Shown piece by piece: positions 36,865 to 45,486 of a stretch of 64,000 nt of DNA. Source of the DNA: CAVSMC01 sp963798655 (GTDB taxonomy: Bacteria; Pseudomonadota; Gammaproteobacteria; Burkholderiales; Casimicrobiaceae). Both the position numbers and the translations under genes were made by a program. The notes beneath the pieces are model-generated. The model had not been told where the DNA came from and made no database searches. It worked only from the letters and a program-made list of their open reading frames with translations. The stretch covers positions 94,795 through 158,794 of the forward strand of contig CAWCUH010000023.1 in the NCBI GenBank assembly GCA_963798655.1. The letters run 5' to 3'. Every line of letters begins with the position of its first letter. Within the stretch, counting starts at the first letter, position 1.

Positions 36865-37625
36865 TCGACCGCTGCGCTCCTGCACCAGACGTACAGCGCG
36901 TCGTAGACCAGCATGCCGTAGCGCAGCATCCCGAGGTCGTCGGCGAACATCCGCGCGAGGCCGAGCGACGTCGCGAGCAGCCCCGGAGCCTGCGCGGCCG
37001 CGTCCAGCGTATCGGTATCGGCAGCTCGCACGACCGTCGCGAGCCGCGCGAGCGCCGCGTCGTGCAGCTCGTAGCGCGCAATGAACGGGTCGAAGCTGCA
37101 GCGTGCGCCGTCGTGCGTGAAGCGCACGCCGGGCACGTCGTAGGGCTCGGCATCGTGATCGCGCGCGAAAGCGAGCACGTCGGCCGACGGCACATAGAAG
37201 AATTCGGCCGTGGGATCGATGAAGCGGCGAATGAGCCACGGGCACGCGATGCGGTCGATCTTCGGTCGCGCACGCGTCACCCACCGCGTCGGCGGCACCG
37301 GCGGCGCGGTCGCGCCGCCGTCGGCGCGCCAGGCCTCGAGGCCGCCGGCGAGATAGGATGCGTCGACGCCGCGCGCGGCGAGCGCGGCGGCCGCGTCGCG
37401 TCCAACGTCGTGCCCATGGACGCAGTAGACGACGACAGCACGCCACGGCTCCATTTCGCGCGAGAACGCCTCGAGCGCATCCGGCGTTCGCCGAAGGGCA
37501 CCCGGAATCATCTGCGGGTCGCGCGCGAACGACTCGGCAAGACGCACGTCGACGACGATCGGCGGCGGAAACTGCGTGAGGGATTGCGACAGCGAATGCG
37601 CCGTGACGGCGTGCGGTGCGCTCAT
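36861..37625 (-). CDS. Rhodanese-ChrB fusion chromate resistance protein
   Basis: A 254-residue protein in two parts. The N-terminal rhodanese domain (about 1-110) has VVVYCVHGHDVGRDAA, where Cys is the catalytic position. The C-terminal ChrB-type domain begins RPKIDRIACPWLIRRFIDP and includes FTHDGARCSFDPFI. ChrB proteins act as chromate-responsive regulators or reduce sensitivity to chromate. It overlaps chrA by ATGA, so they are translationally coupled and likely act together. Confidence 0.9.
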   Translation of the reverse strand: MSAPHAVTAHSLSQSLTQFPPPIVVDVRLAESFARDPQMIPGALRRTPDALEAFSREMEPWRAVVVYCVHGHDVGRDAAAALAARGVDASYLAGGLEAWRADGGATAPPVPPTRWVTRARPKIDRIACPWLIRRFIDPTAEFFYVPSADVLAFARDHDAEPYDVPGVRFTHDGARCSFDPFIARYELHDAALARLATVVRAADTDTLDAAAQAPGLLATSLGLARMFADDLGMLRYGMLVYDALYVWCRSAAVE

Positions 37626-37754
37626 GAGTTCTCTCCTGGCTGCGCGTTGCAGCGGCGGGCAGAACTTGGACGGCGCGGCCGTCGGTGAAGCAGGGCGTCT
37701 CCCAAAAGCCCCGAGGCGCCATCGTACGGACGCATCGGCAAGCCTGTCAACGCG

Positions 37755-39344
37755 TCAGAGCTCGCCCTCTATCGGCAGCAGGTGCGCGAGGCGCGCGCGA
37801 AGCCGCTGCGCCGGCGTCGTGTCCGGCTCGTCGTCGTAGCGGCGCGCCCTGCCGTCGCGCTCGGTGAGCCATGCGAGGCGTCCGTCCGGCGTGCGCACCA
37901 CGTGATAGCTGTTGTGCGGGCGCACCGCTTCGTCGAAGCGGCGCGTGATCTCGCGCGCGAGCGCGGGGCTGTCGATCCACAAGCCGACCTCGGTGTTCAG
38001 GTTGATCGAGCGCTGATCGAGATTCATCGATGTAAGGAACACGTAACGGCGATCCAGTACCTCCGCCTTCGCATGCAGCGCGGTGCGCGACCCGCTGCTC
38101 GGAGCGCGGCTTCGCCCGCGCGTGAACGGTGTCGCGAGCGCCTTCAGCTCGTAGAGCTCGACGCCCGCATCGAGCAGCGCATCGCGCGTCGCCGCGTAAC
38201 CGGCATGAGCGAGCGGCATGTCGGTCGTCGCGAGCGAATTGGTGAGAATGCGCACGCGTGCGCCGCGTCGGACGGCCGCCCGGATCGCCGACATCGCCTC
38301 GTCGTCGGGCACGACGTACGGCGACACGATCAAGAGCTCCTGCCTGACCGCCGCGAGCGCCGGCAGCAGCTCGTCGGCGACTCGCCGCGTGCCGTCGTCG
38401 TCGCGCAGCGGGTCGACCTTGCGCGGACTGTCCGCGAGCACGCGCGCATGCGCCCACGTCGCGGCAAACCTGCCGTCGGCGACGTCGCGCCCGATGCGCG
38501 ACATTCGCTCGGCGCGACCGTACGGCGTGTCGCGGTTCGCATCGCGCGCGGCCGCGAGCTTCGCCCGCGCCTCGCGGACGTCCTCCGCGCCGGGCGGATG
38601 CAGCATCAGCGCCTGCACCGGCACCGCGTACTTGCTGTTCCAGTAGTCGTCGAAGCTCGCCGACAGGCTGCGCACGACGGGACCGGCGGCGACGACGTCG
38701 AGATCCTGGAAATCGATCGGGCCTGGCGCCTCGAAGTACGCATCGCCGATGTTGCGCCCGCCGATCAAGGCAACCGCGTTGTCGGCGACGAACAGCTTGT
38801 TGTGCATCCGGCGGTTGAGCTGCACGCCGCGCACTGCGTATTCGAGGGCTACGAGCGCCGTCGCCGGACCGCGCATCAGGATCGGATTGAACGTGCGCAT
38901 CTCGATCCGCGGATGCGACGAAAGCGCTGCCAGGGTGCTTTCGCTGCCGTATTGGCCGAGATCGTCGACGAGCACGCGCACACGGACGCCGCGATCGGCC
39001 GCGGCGAGCAGACGCTCGGCGATCAGATCGGCGCTTTCGCCTTCCATCAGGTAGTACTGCAGGTCGAGCGTGTGCTGAGCGGCGTCGATCAGCGCGACGC
39101 GCGCCGCGAAGCCGGCGAGACCCGACTCGATCACCCGAAACGCCGATTGCCCGGCGTGCTTCGCGGCCTCGGCGTACACGGCCCTGCCGAGCCGCGTCGT
39201 CGTCGGCGCGTCGTACGCGAACGACGGCGTCCGCGGCACGTCGCGCAGGTCGACCGTCGCGCAGCCGCCGATGCAGAGCAGCAGGACGAGCACGGCCAGC
39301 GCGCGCGCTTGCGCGCACGGCCGGTGGGCGGCACGCGTGATCAC
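37755..39344 (-). CDS. Phospholipase D-family lipoprotein (cardiolipin synthase C-like)
   Basis: A 529-residue PLD-superfamily protein. The GTG at 39344 gives a lipoprotein signal peptide with lipobox LCIGGC. Two HKD-type motifs are present: HNKLFVADNAVALIGGRN and HAKAEVLDRRYVFLTSMNLD. The opening RTPSFAYDAPTTTRLGRAV and the DLQYYLMEGE segment are typical of the ClsC/YmdC group, which joins phosphatidyl groups or hydrolyses phospholipids. The long upstream extension of this frame overlaps moeA and is not coding. An intergenic gap of 136 bp separates it from moeA. Confidence 0.92.
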   Translation of the reverse strand: MITRAAHRPCAQARALAVLVLLLCIGGCATVDLRDVPRTPSFAYDAPTTTRLGRAVYAEAAKHAGQSAFRVIESGLAGFAARVALIDAAQHTLDLQYYLMEGESADLIAERLLAAADRGVRVRVLVDDLGQYGSESTLAALSSHPRIEMRTFNPILMRGPATALVALEYAVRGVQLNRRMHNKLFVADNAVALIGGRNIGDAYFEAPGPIDFQDLDVVAAGPVVRSLSASFDDYWNSKYAVPVQALMLHPPGAEDVREARAKLAAARDANRDTPYGRAERMSRIGRDVADGRFAATWAHARVLADSPRKVDPLRDDDGTRRVADELLPALAAVRQELLIVSPYVVPDDEAMSAIRAAVRRGARVRILTNSLATTDMPLAHAGYAATRDALLDAGVELYELKALATPFTRGRSRAPSSGSRTALHAKAEVLDRRYVFLTSMNLDQRSINLNTEVGLWIDSPALAREITRRFDEAVRPHNSYHVVRTPDGRLAWLTERDGRARRYDDEPDTTPAQRLRARLAHLLPIEGEL

Positions 39345-39480
39345 GGGAAAAAGTTGGGCCACTCGATTGCGAGCCGCTGCCGGGGACAGGAGTTCCGCAT
39401 CGGCCCGCCGCTCGTCGCTGCGCGCGCAAAGGCCTTGTCGCGCACGCGGCGGCGATTGAAAAAAGCGCAACCGGCGTGCG

Positions 39481-40758
39481 CTACAGCAATCCTTCCAGCA
39501 GCTGCACGTCGACCATCGCGCCGGCGTCGACGTTGCCGCAATCGGCGGGCAGCACGATGAAGCAATTCGCGCGCGACATCGACGACAGGATGCCCGAGCC
39601 TTGGTCGCCGGTGGTCGCGACGCGATAACGGCCTTCGGCATCGCGCGTGAGCACGGCGCGCTGGAACTCGGTGCGCCCGGGAATCTTGCGAATCGGCGCG
39701 GCGAGCGCGACCTTGAACGCCGGCGCGGGGGCAACGTCGAGACGGCCCTGCATGACGAGCAGCGCGTCGCGCACGAACTCGTAAAAGGTCACCATCACCG
39801 AGACCGGATTGCCGGGCAGCCCGAAGAACATCGCATCGCCGAGGCGGCCGTAGGCCAGCGGACGGCCCGGCTTCATCGCGATCTTCCAGAACAGCACTTC
39901 GCCGAGCTTGTCCAGCAGCTGCTTGACGAAATCGGCTTCGCCAACCGATACGCCGCCCGACGTGATGACGACGTCCGCCGCCGCGGCGGCGGATGCGAAC
40001 GCGCGTTCGAGATCGTCGGGCACGTCGCGCACGACTCCCATGTCGAGCAGCTCGCAATTCATGCGGGTCAGCATGCCGTAGAGCGTGTAGCGGTTGCTGT
40101 CGTAGATCTCGCCGCTCGCGAGCGCGGAGCCGATCGATCGCAGCTCGTCGCCGGTGGAGAAGAACGCGACGCGCAGCTTGCGGAACACCGTCACTTCGCC
40201 GATCCCGAGCGAGGCGAGCATTCCGATCTCCGCGGGGTGCACCGGCTGGCCCGCGTGGAACACGACCTGTCCGCGCTTGAGGTCCTCGCCGGCGAAGCGT
40301 CGGTTCTGTCCGGACTTGGTCACCGCGCCCTTTGCGATCGTCACCGTCTTGCCGTGATCAGTCGCACGCTCCTGCATGACGACGGTGTCGGCGCCCGCCG
40401 GCATGACGGCGCCGGTGAAGATGCGCACCGCGGTGCCCGGCGCGAGCGTGCCGTCGTACGGCTTGCCGGCGAACGATTCGCCGACGCGCGAAAGCGCCGT
40501 CTCGCCGTCGGGCGACAGATCGGCGAAGCGCACGGCCCAGCCGTCCATGGCCGAATTGTCGTGGCCCGGCACGTCGAGCGGGGAGACGACGTCCTCCGCC
40601 AGCACGCGATCGAGCGCGCTTCGGATGTGGACGCGCTCGGTCGCGCGCACCGGCGCGAGGAACGCGCGGATCAGCGCGCGCGCCTTGTCGACGGGCATCG
40701 AGTTCGGGTCGTAGTCGTCGGCGCAGCAGGCATCGCGCAGCGTGCGTGGCGTGTTCAT
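39481..40758 (-). CDS. moeA: Molybdopterin molybdenumtransferase
   Basis: Inserts molybdate into adenylylated molybdopterin. It has 425 residues. N-terminal domain signature VPGHDNSAMDGWAVRFADL, central MoeA/MogA domain with FFSTGDELRSIGSALASGEI and VVITSGGVSVGEADFVKQLL, and GLPGNPVSVMVTFYEFVRD are intact, with a C-terminal MoeA domain IV. It is the last of a minus-strand set moaA-orf-fdhD-GFA-mobA-moeA that serves the divergent formate dehydrogenase. The spacing to mobA is 44 bp. Confidence 0.96.
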   Translation of the reverse strand: MNTPRTLRDACCADDYDPNSMPVDKARALIRAFLAPVRATERVHIRSALDRVLAEDVVSPLDVPGHDNSAMDGWAVRFADLSPDGETALSRVGESFAGKPYDGTLAPGTAVRIFTGAVMPAGADTVVMQERATDHGKTVTIAKGAVTKSGQNRRFAGEDLKRGQVVFHAGQPVHPAEIGMLASLGIGEVTVFRKLRVAFFSTGDELRSIGSALASGEIYDSNRYTLYGMLTRMNCELLDMGVVRDVPDDLERAFASAAAAADVVITSGGVSVGEADFVKQLLDKLGEVLFWKIAMKPGRPLAYGRLGDAMFFGLPGNPVSVMVTFYEFVRDALLVMQGRLDVAPAPAFKVALAAPIRKIPGRTEFQRAVLTRDAEGRYRVATTGDQGSGILSSMSRANCFIVLPADCGNVDAGAMVDVQLLEGLL

Positions 40759-40802
40759 TCTCGGGGCCGTGATCGGAAAGACTGCGATTGTACGAGCGAA
40801 GC

Positions 40803-41399
40803 TCAGCCGCCGCGCGTGCGCTCGAGCGCGTCGAGCTCGTCGCGGGTGTTGACGTTACGGAACGCGTCGGCCTCGTCGTCGAATGCGACCTCCACGACAG
40901 CGAGCGCCGCGTACCACGCATCGATCTTTCGCCCGCCGGCGTCGAGGAACGCGGCGAGGCTCGGCAGCACGTCGCGGCGCATCAGCGCGAACACCGGATG
41001 CGGCTGGTCGAACGTGCGCGCGACCGCGAGCTGGGCCCGCTCGCGCTCGAGCGACGCCGCGAGGCGCGTGACGAGATCGGCGGGGACGAACGGCGAGTCG
41101 CACGGCACGGTGCAGGCGTACGCGCTCGAGGTGAACGTCAACCCGGCGTGCAGACCGGCGAGCGGTCCGGCGAACCCGCCGACGGCGTCGGCGACGACCG
41201 GCACGCCGAACGCCGCGTAGCGTTCGAGGTTCTGGTTCGCGTTGATGATCACCGCGCCGACCTGCGGGCGAAAGCGCTCGATCACATGCGCGATCATCGG
41301 ACGTCCGCCGAGCTCGATCAAACCCTTGTCGACGCCGCCCATCCGCCGCCCCTGGCCGCCGGCGAGCACGATGCCGGCGACCTCGCGCGCATCGATCAT
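40803..41399 (-). CDS. mobA: Molybdenum cofactor guanylyltransferase
   Basis: Attaches GMP to Mo-molybdopterin to form the bis-MGD cofactor used by formate dehydrogenases. It has 198 residues from the ATG at 41399. The nucleotide-binding signature IVLAGGQGRRMGGVDKGLIE is at the N-terminus, followed by GFAGPLAGLHAGL and CTVPCDSPFVP. The C-terminus FRNVNTRDELDALE is typical. It starts 7 bp after the GFA gene stop. The longer frame upstream overlaps that gene and is not coding. Confidence 0.96.
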   Translation of the reverse strand: MIDAREVAGIVLAGGQGRRMGGVDKGLIELGGRPMIAHVIERFRPQVGAVIINANQNLERYAAFGVPVVADAVGGFAGPLAGLHAGLTFTSSAYACTVPCDSPFVPADLVTRLAASLERERAQLAVARTFDQPHPVFALMRRDVLPSLAAFLDAGGRKIDAWYAALAVVEVAFDDEADAFRNVNTRDELDALERTRGG

Positions 41400-41406
41400 C
41401 GTCGGC

Positions 41407-41817
41407 TCACGCGGCCGGTGCGTCAGCGAGCGGCGGCAGCCACGCGACGTGCTCTTCGTAGAATACGTGCCCGGCGGGCTCGCGGTCGGGCGGCTCGTCG
41501 AACGCCGCGCGCACGATGTGCGTCTCGCCCGGCCATTTCGTCGACTCGAAGAAGAGCTTCGTGCCGCAGAGCGAGCAGAACTTGCGGGCGGTCCCGGGTG
41601 ACGATTCGTGCGTCGCAAGATGCTCGCGGCCGTCGAGCGACACCTGCTCGCTTCTAAAGCCGACCCAGGTGACGAACGGCGCCCCGTGCGCGCGGCGGCA
41701 GCTCTCGCAGTGGCAATGGCACGCGAAGCGCGACGGAAAGCGCGCGACGAAGCGTACGGCACCGCAATGGCAACCGCCGCGCGCCTGCGCGCGCGGCATC
41801 GGCGAAGCGTCAGCCAC
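41407..41817 (-). CDS. GFA-family (Mss4-like) zinc-binding protein
   Basis: A 136-residue protein of the glutathione-dependent formaldehyde-activating (GFA) family. Zinc ligands are visible in GGCHCGAVRF, CHCHCESCRRAHG and FCSLCGTKLFF, the standard three Cys clusters. GFA-type enzymes act on S-hydroxymethylglutathione or related thiols, although many members have no proven activity. It overlaps fdhD by 8 bp, so it belongs to the formate/molybdenum operon; a link between formaldehyde and formate oxidation is an inference. Confidence 0.88.
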   Translation of the reverse strand: MADASPMPRAQARGGCHCGAVRFVARFPSRFACHCHCESCRRAHGAPFVTWVGFRSEQVSLDGREHLATHESSPGTARKFCSLCGTKLFFESTKWPGETHIVRAAFDEPPDREPAGHVFYEEHVAWLPPLADAPAA

Positions 41818-42655
41818 CGCTTTCGCGGCTAAAGCGCTCGCCGCCGGTGAAAAGCAGGTAGTGCCTGTTCGTCGCGCGGCCGATCATCGTCATGCCGACC
41901 TTCTGCGCGATCTCGTAGCCCATCTGCGTGAGACCCGAGCGCGACACGAGGAACGCAATGCCCATCTGCGCGGCCTTGATGACCATCTCGGAGGTGAGCC
42001 GCCCCGTCGTGTAGAAGATCTTGTCGCCGCCGTCGATTCGATCGAGCCACATGCGACCGGCGATTGCGTCCACTGCATTGTGCCGGCCAACGTCCTCGAC
42101 GAACATCAGGATCTCGGCGTGCGCCGGCGTGTTCATCGCGAGCGCGCATCCGTGCACCGCGCCTGCCTGCTTGTAGATCGTCTCGTGCAGTCGCACGCGG
42201 TCGAGCAGGTCGAACAGCGCTGCCTGCGTGAGCGTCGCGCCGGCAGGAAGCCGCACGTTGTCGATCTCGTCCATCAGGTCGCCGAACACCGTGCCCTGGC
42301 CGCAGCCCGTCGTCGTCGTCTTCTTCGCGGTTTTCGCCTCGAGATCGGCGAGCCCGCCGCGCGTCGTCACGACGACCGCGCTCACATCCCAGTCGACCTG
42401 CACGGCGACGACATCCTCGATGCGCTCGATCAGCCGCTGGTTGCGCAGGTAGCCGATCGCGAGCGCCTCCGGCGCGCCGCCCAGCGTCATCAGCGTGACG
42501 AGCTCCTGCTTGTCGACGTAGAGCGTCAGCGGATGCTCGCCCGCGATCGCGACGTCGCGCCGTGCGCCGTGCTCGTCCTCGGCCGCGACGTCGAACGTCG
42601 CCGGACGCGCGGCGTCGGTGAGGATGGGGCGATACGGCGTGTTCGGCGCGTTCAT
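41810..42655 (-). CDS. fdhD: Formate dehydrogenase sulfurtransferase FdhD
   Basis: Carries sulfur from the IscS desulfurase to the bis-MGD cofactor, which formate dehydrogenases need for activity. It has 281 residues. The conserved segments VDKQELVTLMTLGGAPEALA, HGCALAMNTPAHAEILMFVE and EDVGRHNAVDAIAG are present. The active loop reads TTTTGCGQGTV with one Cys rather than a full CxxC pair, as in many betaproteobacterial members. It is divergent-cluster partner to the formate dehydrogenase genes. Confidence 0.96.
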   Translation of the reverse strand: MNAPNTPYRPILTDAARPATFDVAAEDEHGARRDVAIAGEHPLTLYVDKQELVTLMTLGGAPEALAIGYLRNQRLIERIEDVVAVQVDWDVSAVVVTTRGGLADLEAKTAKKTTTTGCGQGTVFGDLMDEIDNVRLPAGATLTQAALFDLLDRVRLHETIYKQAGAVHGCALAMNTPAHAEILMFVEDVGRHNAVDAIAGRMWLDRIDGGDKIFYTTGRLTSEMVIKAAQMGIAFLVSRSGLTQMGYEIAQKVGMTMIGRATNRHYLLFTGGERFSRESGG

Positions 42656-42670
42656 CGGAAATGCGGCGCG

Positions 42671-43066
42671 TCAGTCGCCGGCCGCGACGTTCGCCGAAGC
42701 AGCGGAGCGCACATTGAACAGCACGTTCAGCGCGAACAGCGCGAGGCCGACGAGCACCGTCGTCGCACCCGCGGCGACGAACGGAAACGCGCCCGCAGTG
42801 CCGGTGAGCAGCATCGCGAGACCGATCATGAAGACGGGCAGACCGACGTTGTGCAGCCAGAAATGGATGCGCGCGAGGCGCGTCGTCGACGCCGCCGGAT
42901 ACAGGTGATAGACGACGCCGGCGAGCGCAAGCGACGCCCAGCCGAGCAGCAGCAGATGCGCATGCACCGGAGCGAGGCCGAAGTTCTGCGTGATGCCCAT
43001 GCCGAGGCCAACACAGGCACCGATGAACAGGTACACCACGGCGATCTTCAGAAAGCGCAGTCCCAT
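42671..43066 (-). CDS. Small four-helix membrane protein related to heme-copper oxidase subunit I
   Basis: A 131-residue integral membrane protein with four predicted helices. The ATG at 43066 has an AGGAGG ribosome site. Helix one-two reads LFIGACVGLGMGITQNFGLA and the next PVHAHLLLLGWASLALAG, followed by VVYHLYPAA. The VHAHxxLLGW pattern resembles the heme-copper oxidase/NorB subunit I region, but the protein is far too short for an oxidase. It sits 34 bp after moaA and 15 bp before fdhD in the molybdenum operon. Its role is not known. Confidence 0.75.
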   Translation of the reverse strand: MGLRFLKIAVVYLFIGACVGLGMGITQNFGLAPVHAHLLLLGWASLALAGVVYHLYPAASTTRLARIHFWLHNVGLPVFMIGLAMLLTGTAGAFPFVAAGATTVLVGLALFALNVLFNVRSAASANVAAGD

Positions 43067-43100
43067 CGTTCCTCCTTGCAAAGGCAATTCGCGCGGCGCG

Positions 43101-44204
43101 CTAGCCGCCGATGTAGCTCATCTCGACTTTTGGCAGCGCCGCGGTAGCCGCCGTTCGCAGCTCCGAATAGCGGTCGCCGCGCTGGCGCCAGATCGCCGCG
43201 ATCGCATCGGCGAGATCGTCGTCCGATGCGCCGGCGCGCATCGGCGTCTTCAGATCGAAGCCTTCGGTGCCGAACAGGCATGTGTAGACGTGGCCGTCGG
43301 TCGAAAGCCGCGCGCGCGTGCAGTCGCGGCAGAACGCCTGCGTGACCGAGGCGATGACGCCGATCTCGCCGGCGCCGTCGCGGTAGCGCCATCGCTCGGC
43401 GACCTCGCCGCGATAGTTCGCATCGATCGGCTCGATCGGGTGCTCGGCGTTGACGATGCTCAGTATCTCGGACGCCGAAACGACGTCGTCCATCCGCCAG
43501 CCGTTCGTGTGGCCGACGTCCATGAACTCGATGAAGCGCAGGATGTGTCCGCTGCCGCGGAAACGGCGCGCGAGCGGCAGGATCTCGTGCTCGTTCGCGC
43601 CGCGCTTGACGACCATGTTGAGCTTGATCGGCGCGAGGCCGGCGGCGTGCGCGGCATCGATGCCTTCGAGCACCCGCGAGACGGGGAAGTCGACATCGTT
43701 CATCGCGCGGAACACGCGGTCGTCGAGCGCGTCGACGCTCACCGTCACGCGATGCAAGCCCGCGTCCTTCAGCGCGCGCGCCTTGCGTGCGAGCAGTGCG
43801 CCGTTCGTCGTGAGCGTGAGGTCGAGACCGCCGATGCCGGCCAGCATCTCGATCAGCCGCTCGACGTTTCTGCGCAGCAGAGGCTCGCCGCCGGTGAGGC
43901 GGATCTTGGCGACGCCATGCGACTTGAACAGGCGCGCGAGCCGGGTGATCTCCTCGAACGTCAGCACCTCGTCGTGCGGCAGGAACGGATAGTCGCGGCC
44001 GAACACGTCCTTCGGCATGCAGTAGACGCAGCGGAAGTTGCACCGATCCGTGACCGAGATGCGCAGGTCGTGCAGCGGCCGTCCGCGCGTATCGGCGAGG
44101 GGGGCGCCACGCGCGTCGACTGCGCGCATGTCGCGAACGAGCGTGTCGATACGGCTCGGCGACTCGGACGCTCGACGGACGGGAATCGGAATGAGCTTCG
44201 CCAT
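43101..44204 (-). CDS. moaA: GTP 3',8-cyclase (radical SAM)
   Basis: First step of molybdopterin synthesis: rearranges GTP to 3',8-cyclo-GTP. It has 367 residues from the ATG at 44204. The radical-SAM cluster motif is CNFRCVYC in RISVTDRCNFRCVYCMPKD. The second, C-terminal cluster uses CRDCTRARLSTDG and a later CLFGTEG. The C-terminus ends in the GG dipeptide needed for activity. It is the promoter-proximal gene of the minus-strand molybdenum operon, 144 bp from the divergent DUF3305 gene. Confidence 0.96.
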   Translation of the reverse strand: MAKLIPIPVRRASESPSRIDTLVRDMRAVDARGAPLADTRGRPLHDLRISVTDRCNFRCVYCMPKDVFGRDYPFLPHDEVLTFEEITRLARLFKSHGVAKIRLTGGEPLLRRNVERLIEMLAGIGGLDLTLTTNGALLARKARALKDAGLHRVTVSVDALDDRVFRAMNDVDFPVSRVLEGIDAAHAAGLAPIKLNMVVKRGANEHEILPLARRFRGSGHILRFIEFMDVGHTNGWRMDDVVSASEILSIVNAEHPIEPIDANYRGEVAERWRYRDGAGEIGVIASVTQAFCRDCTRARLSTDGHVYTCLFGTEGFDLKTPMRAGASDDDLADAIAAIWRQRGDRYSELRTAATAALPKVEMSYIGG

Positions 44205-44348
44205 GGCTCTCGTGACAGGCAACAGCCGGATCGAGCATGGTAGCAAACCATGTCCCGTCGGTTCCGCCGAAGCAAGACACGCGCCCGGCGCATTGCGCTG
44301 ATGTACACTCGTTCGATTGATTTTGGTGCGACACGTTCGACTAAGACC

Positions 44349-44852
44349 ATGTCTGTATTGCGGTTTCAGGTGTCCGTCGTGATGGACTGCGTGCCGATCG
44401 CGAGCCGCTGGGTGGCCGAACAGTGGCAGCCTTCCGCAGTGATACCCGTCGGCGAGGCCCTCGACGGATTCGCGCCGTCAATGCAGCCGCTCGCCTCCGA
44501 CACGCCGACGCGGCGCTGGCGATTCGACGGCTTCGTCGCCGAGCTGCATCGCTCCGAAGGCGAGGGCTATTGGCTCAACATCACGTCGCCGGATCCGAAG
44601 GCGTTCGTCATGTGGCGACCGGCCGACGACGGCAGCGAGCCGGCGGTGCGACCGCATACCGTCACGCTGTCGTACAACGAGGCCGCGCGGATGCTCGACG
44701 CCGGCGAGCAGGTGGACGGCGTGCCGCTCGCGCGCGAATTGCTGGCATGGATGAAGCCATTCGTCGACGCGAACTACACACCCGAGGCGCGCAGGAAAGT
44801 GCGCCGAAACGATCCGTTCGCCGGCGACACCGATCGCGGCGATCGGCACTGA
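44349..44852 (+). CDS. DUF3305 family protein of the formate dehydrogenase cluster
   Basis: A 167-residue protein starting MSVLRFQVSVVMDCVPIASR, with RWRFDGFVAELHRSEGEGYW and a TVTLSYNEAARMLDAGEQVD stretch, matching DUF3305. It has no signal peptide. Members occur beside DUF3306 and formate dehydrogenase genes in proteobacteria; their function is unknown, with a maturation or assembly role implied by context. It is the first gene on the plus strand after the divergent promoter region shared with moaA. ATG 44349 was chosen over 44250. Confidence 0.82.
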   Translation: MSVLRFQVSVVMDCVPIASRWVAEQWQPSAVIPVGEALDGFAPSMQPLASDTPTRRWRFDGFVAELHRSEGEGYWLNITSPDPKAFVMWRPADDGSEPAVRPHTVTLSYNEAARMLDAGEQVDGVPLARELLAWMKPFVDANYTPEARRKVRRNDPFAGDTDRGDRH

Positions 44853-44871
44853 TGCGTTCGCACCTGCTCCG

Positions 44872-45486
44872 ATGACCGACGCCATCAAGCGCGAAGCGTT
44901 CACGCTCAGGCGCTGGTCGCAGCGCAAGCTCGCGGCCGCGCGCGGCGAGGCGGCGCCGGCGCGCGACGATTCGGAAGCGGGCGCCATGCCGCCGCCGGCT
45001 CCTGCGGCCGAACCGGTGCCATCGGCCGTCGCGCCGTCTGCGCCGCCGGCCGGGGTGCCTGCCGAGGTGCCGCCCGTCGATTCGCTGACACCCGATTCGG
45101 ACTTCGCCGCGTTTCTGCGCCCGGACGTCGACGAGAGCGTGAGACGCGTCGCGTTGCGCAAGCTCTTCAGCGATCCGCGCTTCAATGTGATGGACGGCCT
45201 CGACGTCTACATCGACGATTTCTCGAAGCCCGACCCGATAGCGCCCGAGATCGTGCGCCAGCTCGCGCAGGCCCGCTATATCTTCGATCCGCCGCCGCAG
45301 AGCGCCGACGCCGAGGGCGCGGTAGACCACCCGGACGCGATCGGGGCCGACACCGGTTCGGCGGCGACCCACGTCGACGCGCGCGCCGACGACATGCCGC
45401 TTCCGCCACCCGCCGTGCCGAAAGCCGGCGTCTCGAACGACGCGACGGATGCAGTGCGCGCCGACGACTGCGACCACAGGCCGTGA
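44872..45486 (+). CDS. DUF3306 family protein of the formate dehydrogenase cluster
   Basis: A 204-residue protein. The N-terminus FTLRRWSQRKLAAARGE and the core SDFAAFLRPDVDESVRRVAL with NVMDGLDVYIDDFSKPDPI match DUF3306. A Pro/Ala/Val-rich linker (about residues 35-70) and an acidic, low-complexity tail flank the core. It lies 19 bp after DUF3305. Family function is unknown; conserved linkage suggests a role in formate dehydrogenase biogenesis. Confidence 0.83.
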   Translation: MTDAIKREAFTLRRWSQRKLAAARGEAAPARDDSEAGAMPPPAPAAEPVPSAVAPSAPPAGVPAEVPPVDSLTPDSDFAAFLRPDVDESVRRVALRKLFSDPRFNVMDGLDVYIDDFSKPDPIAPEIVRQLAQARYIFDPPPQSADAEGAVDHPDAIGADTGSAATHVDARADDMPLPPPAVPKAGVSNDATDAVRADDCDHRP

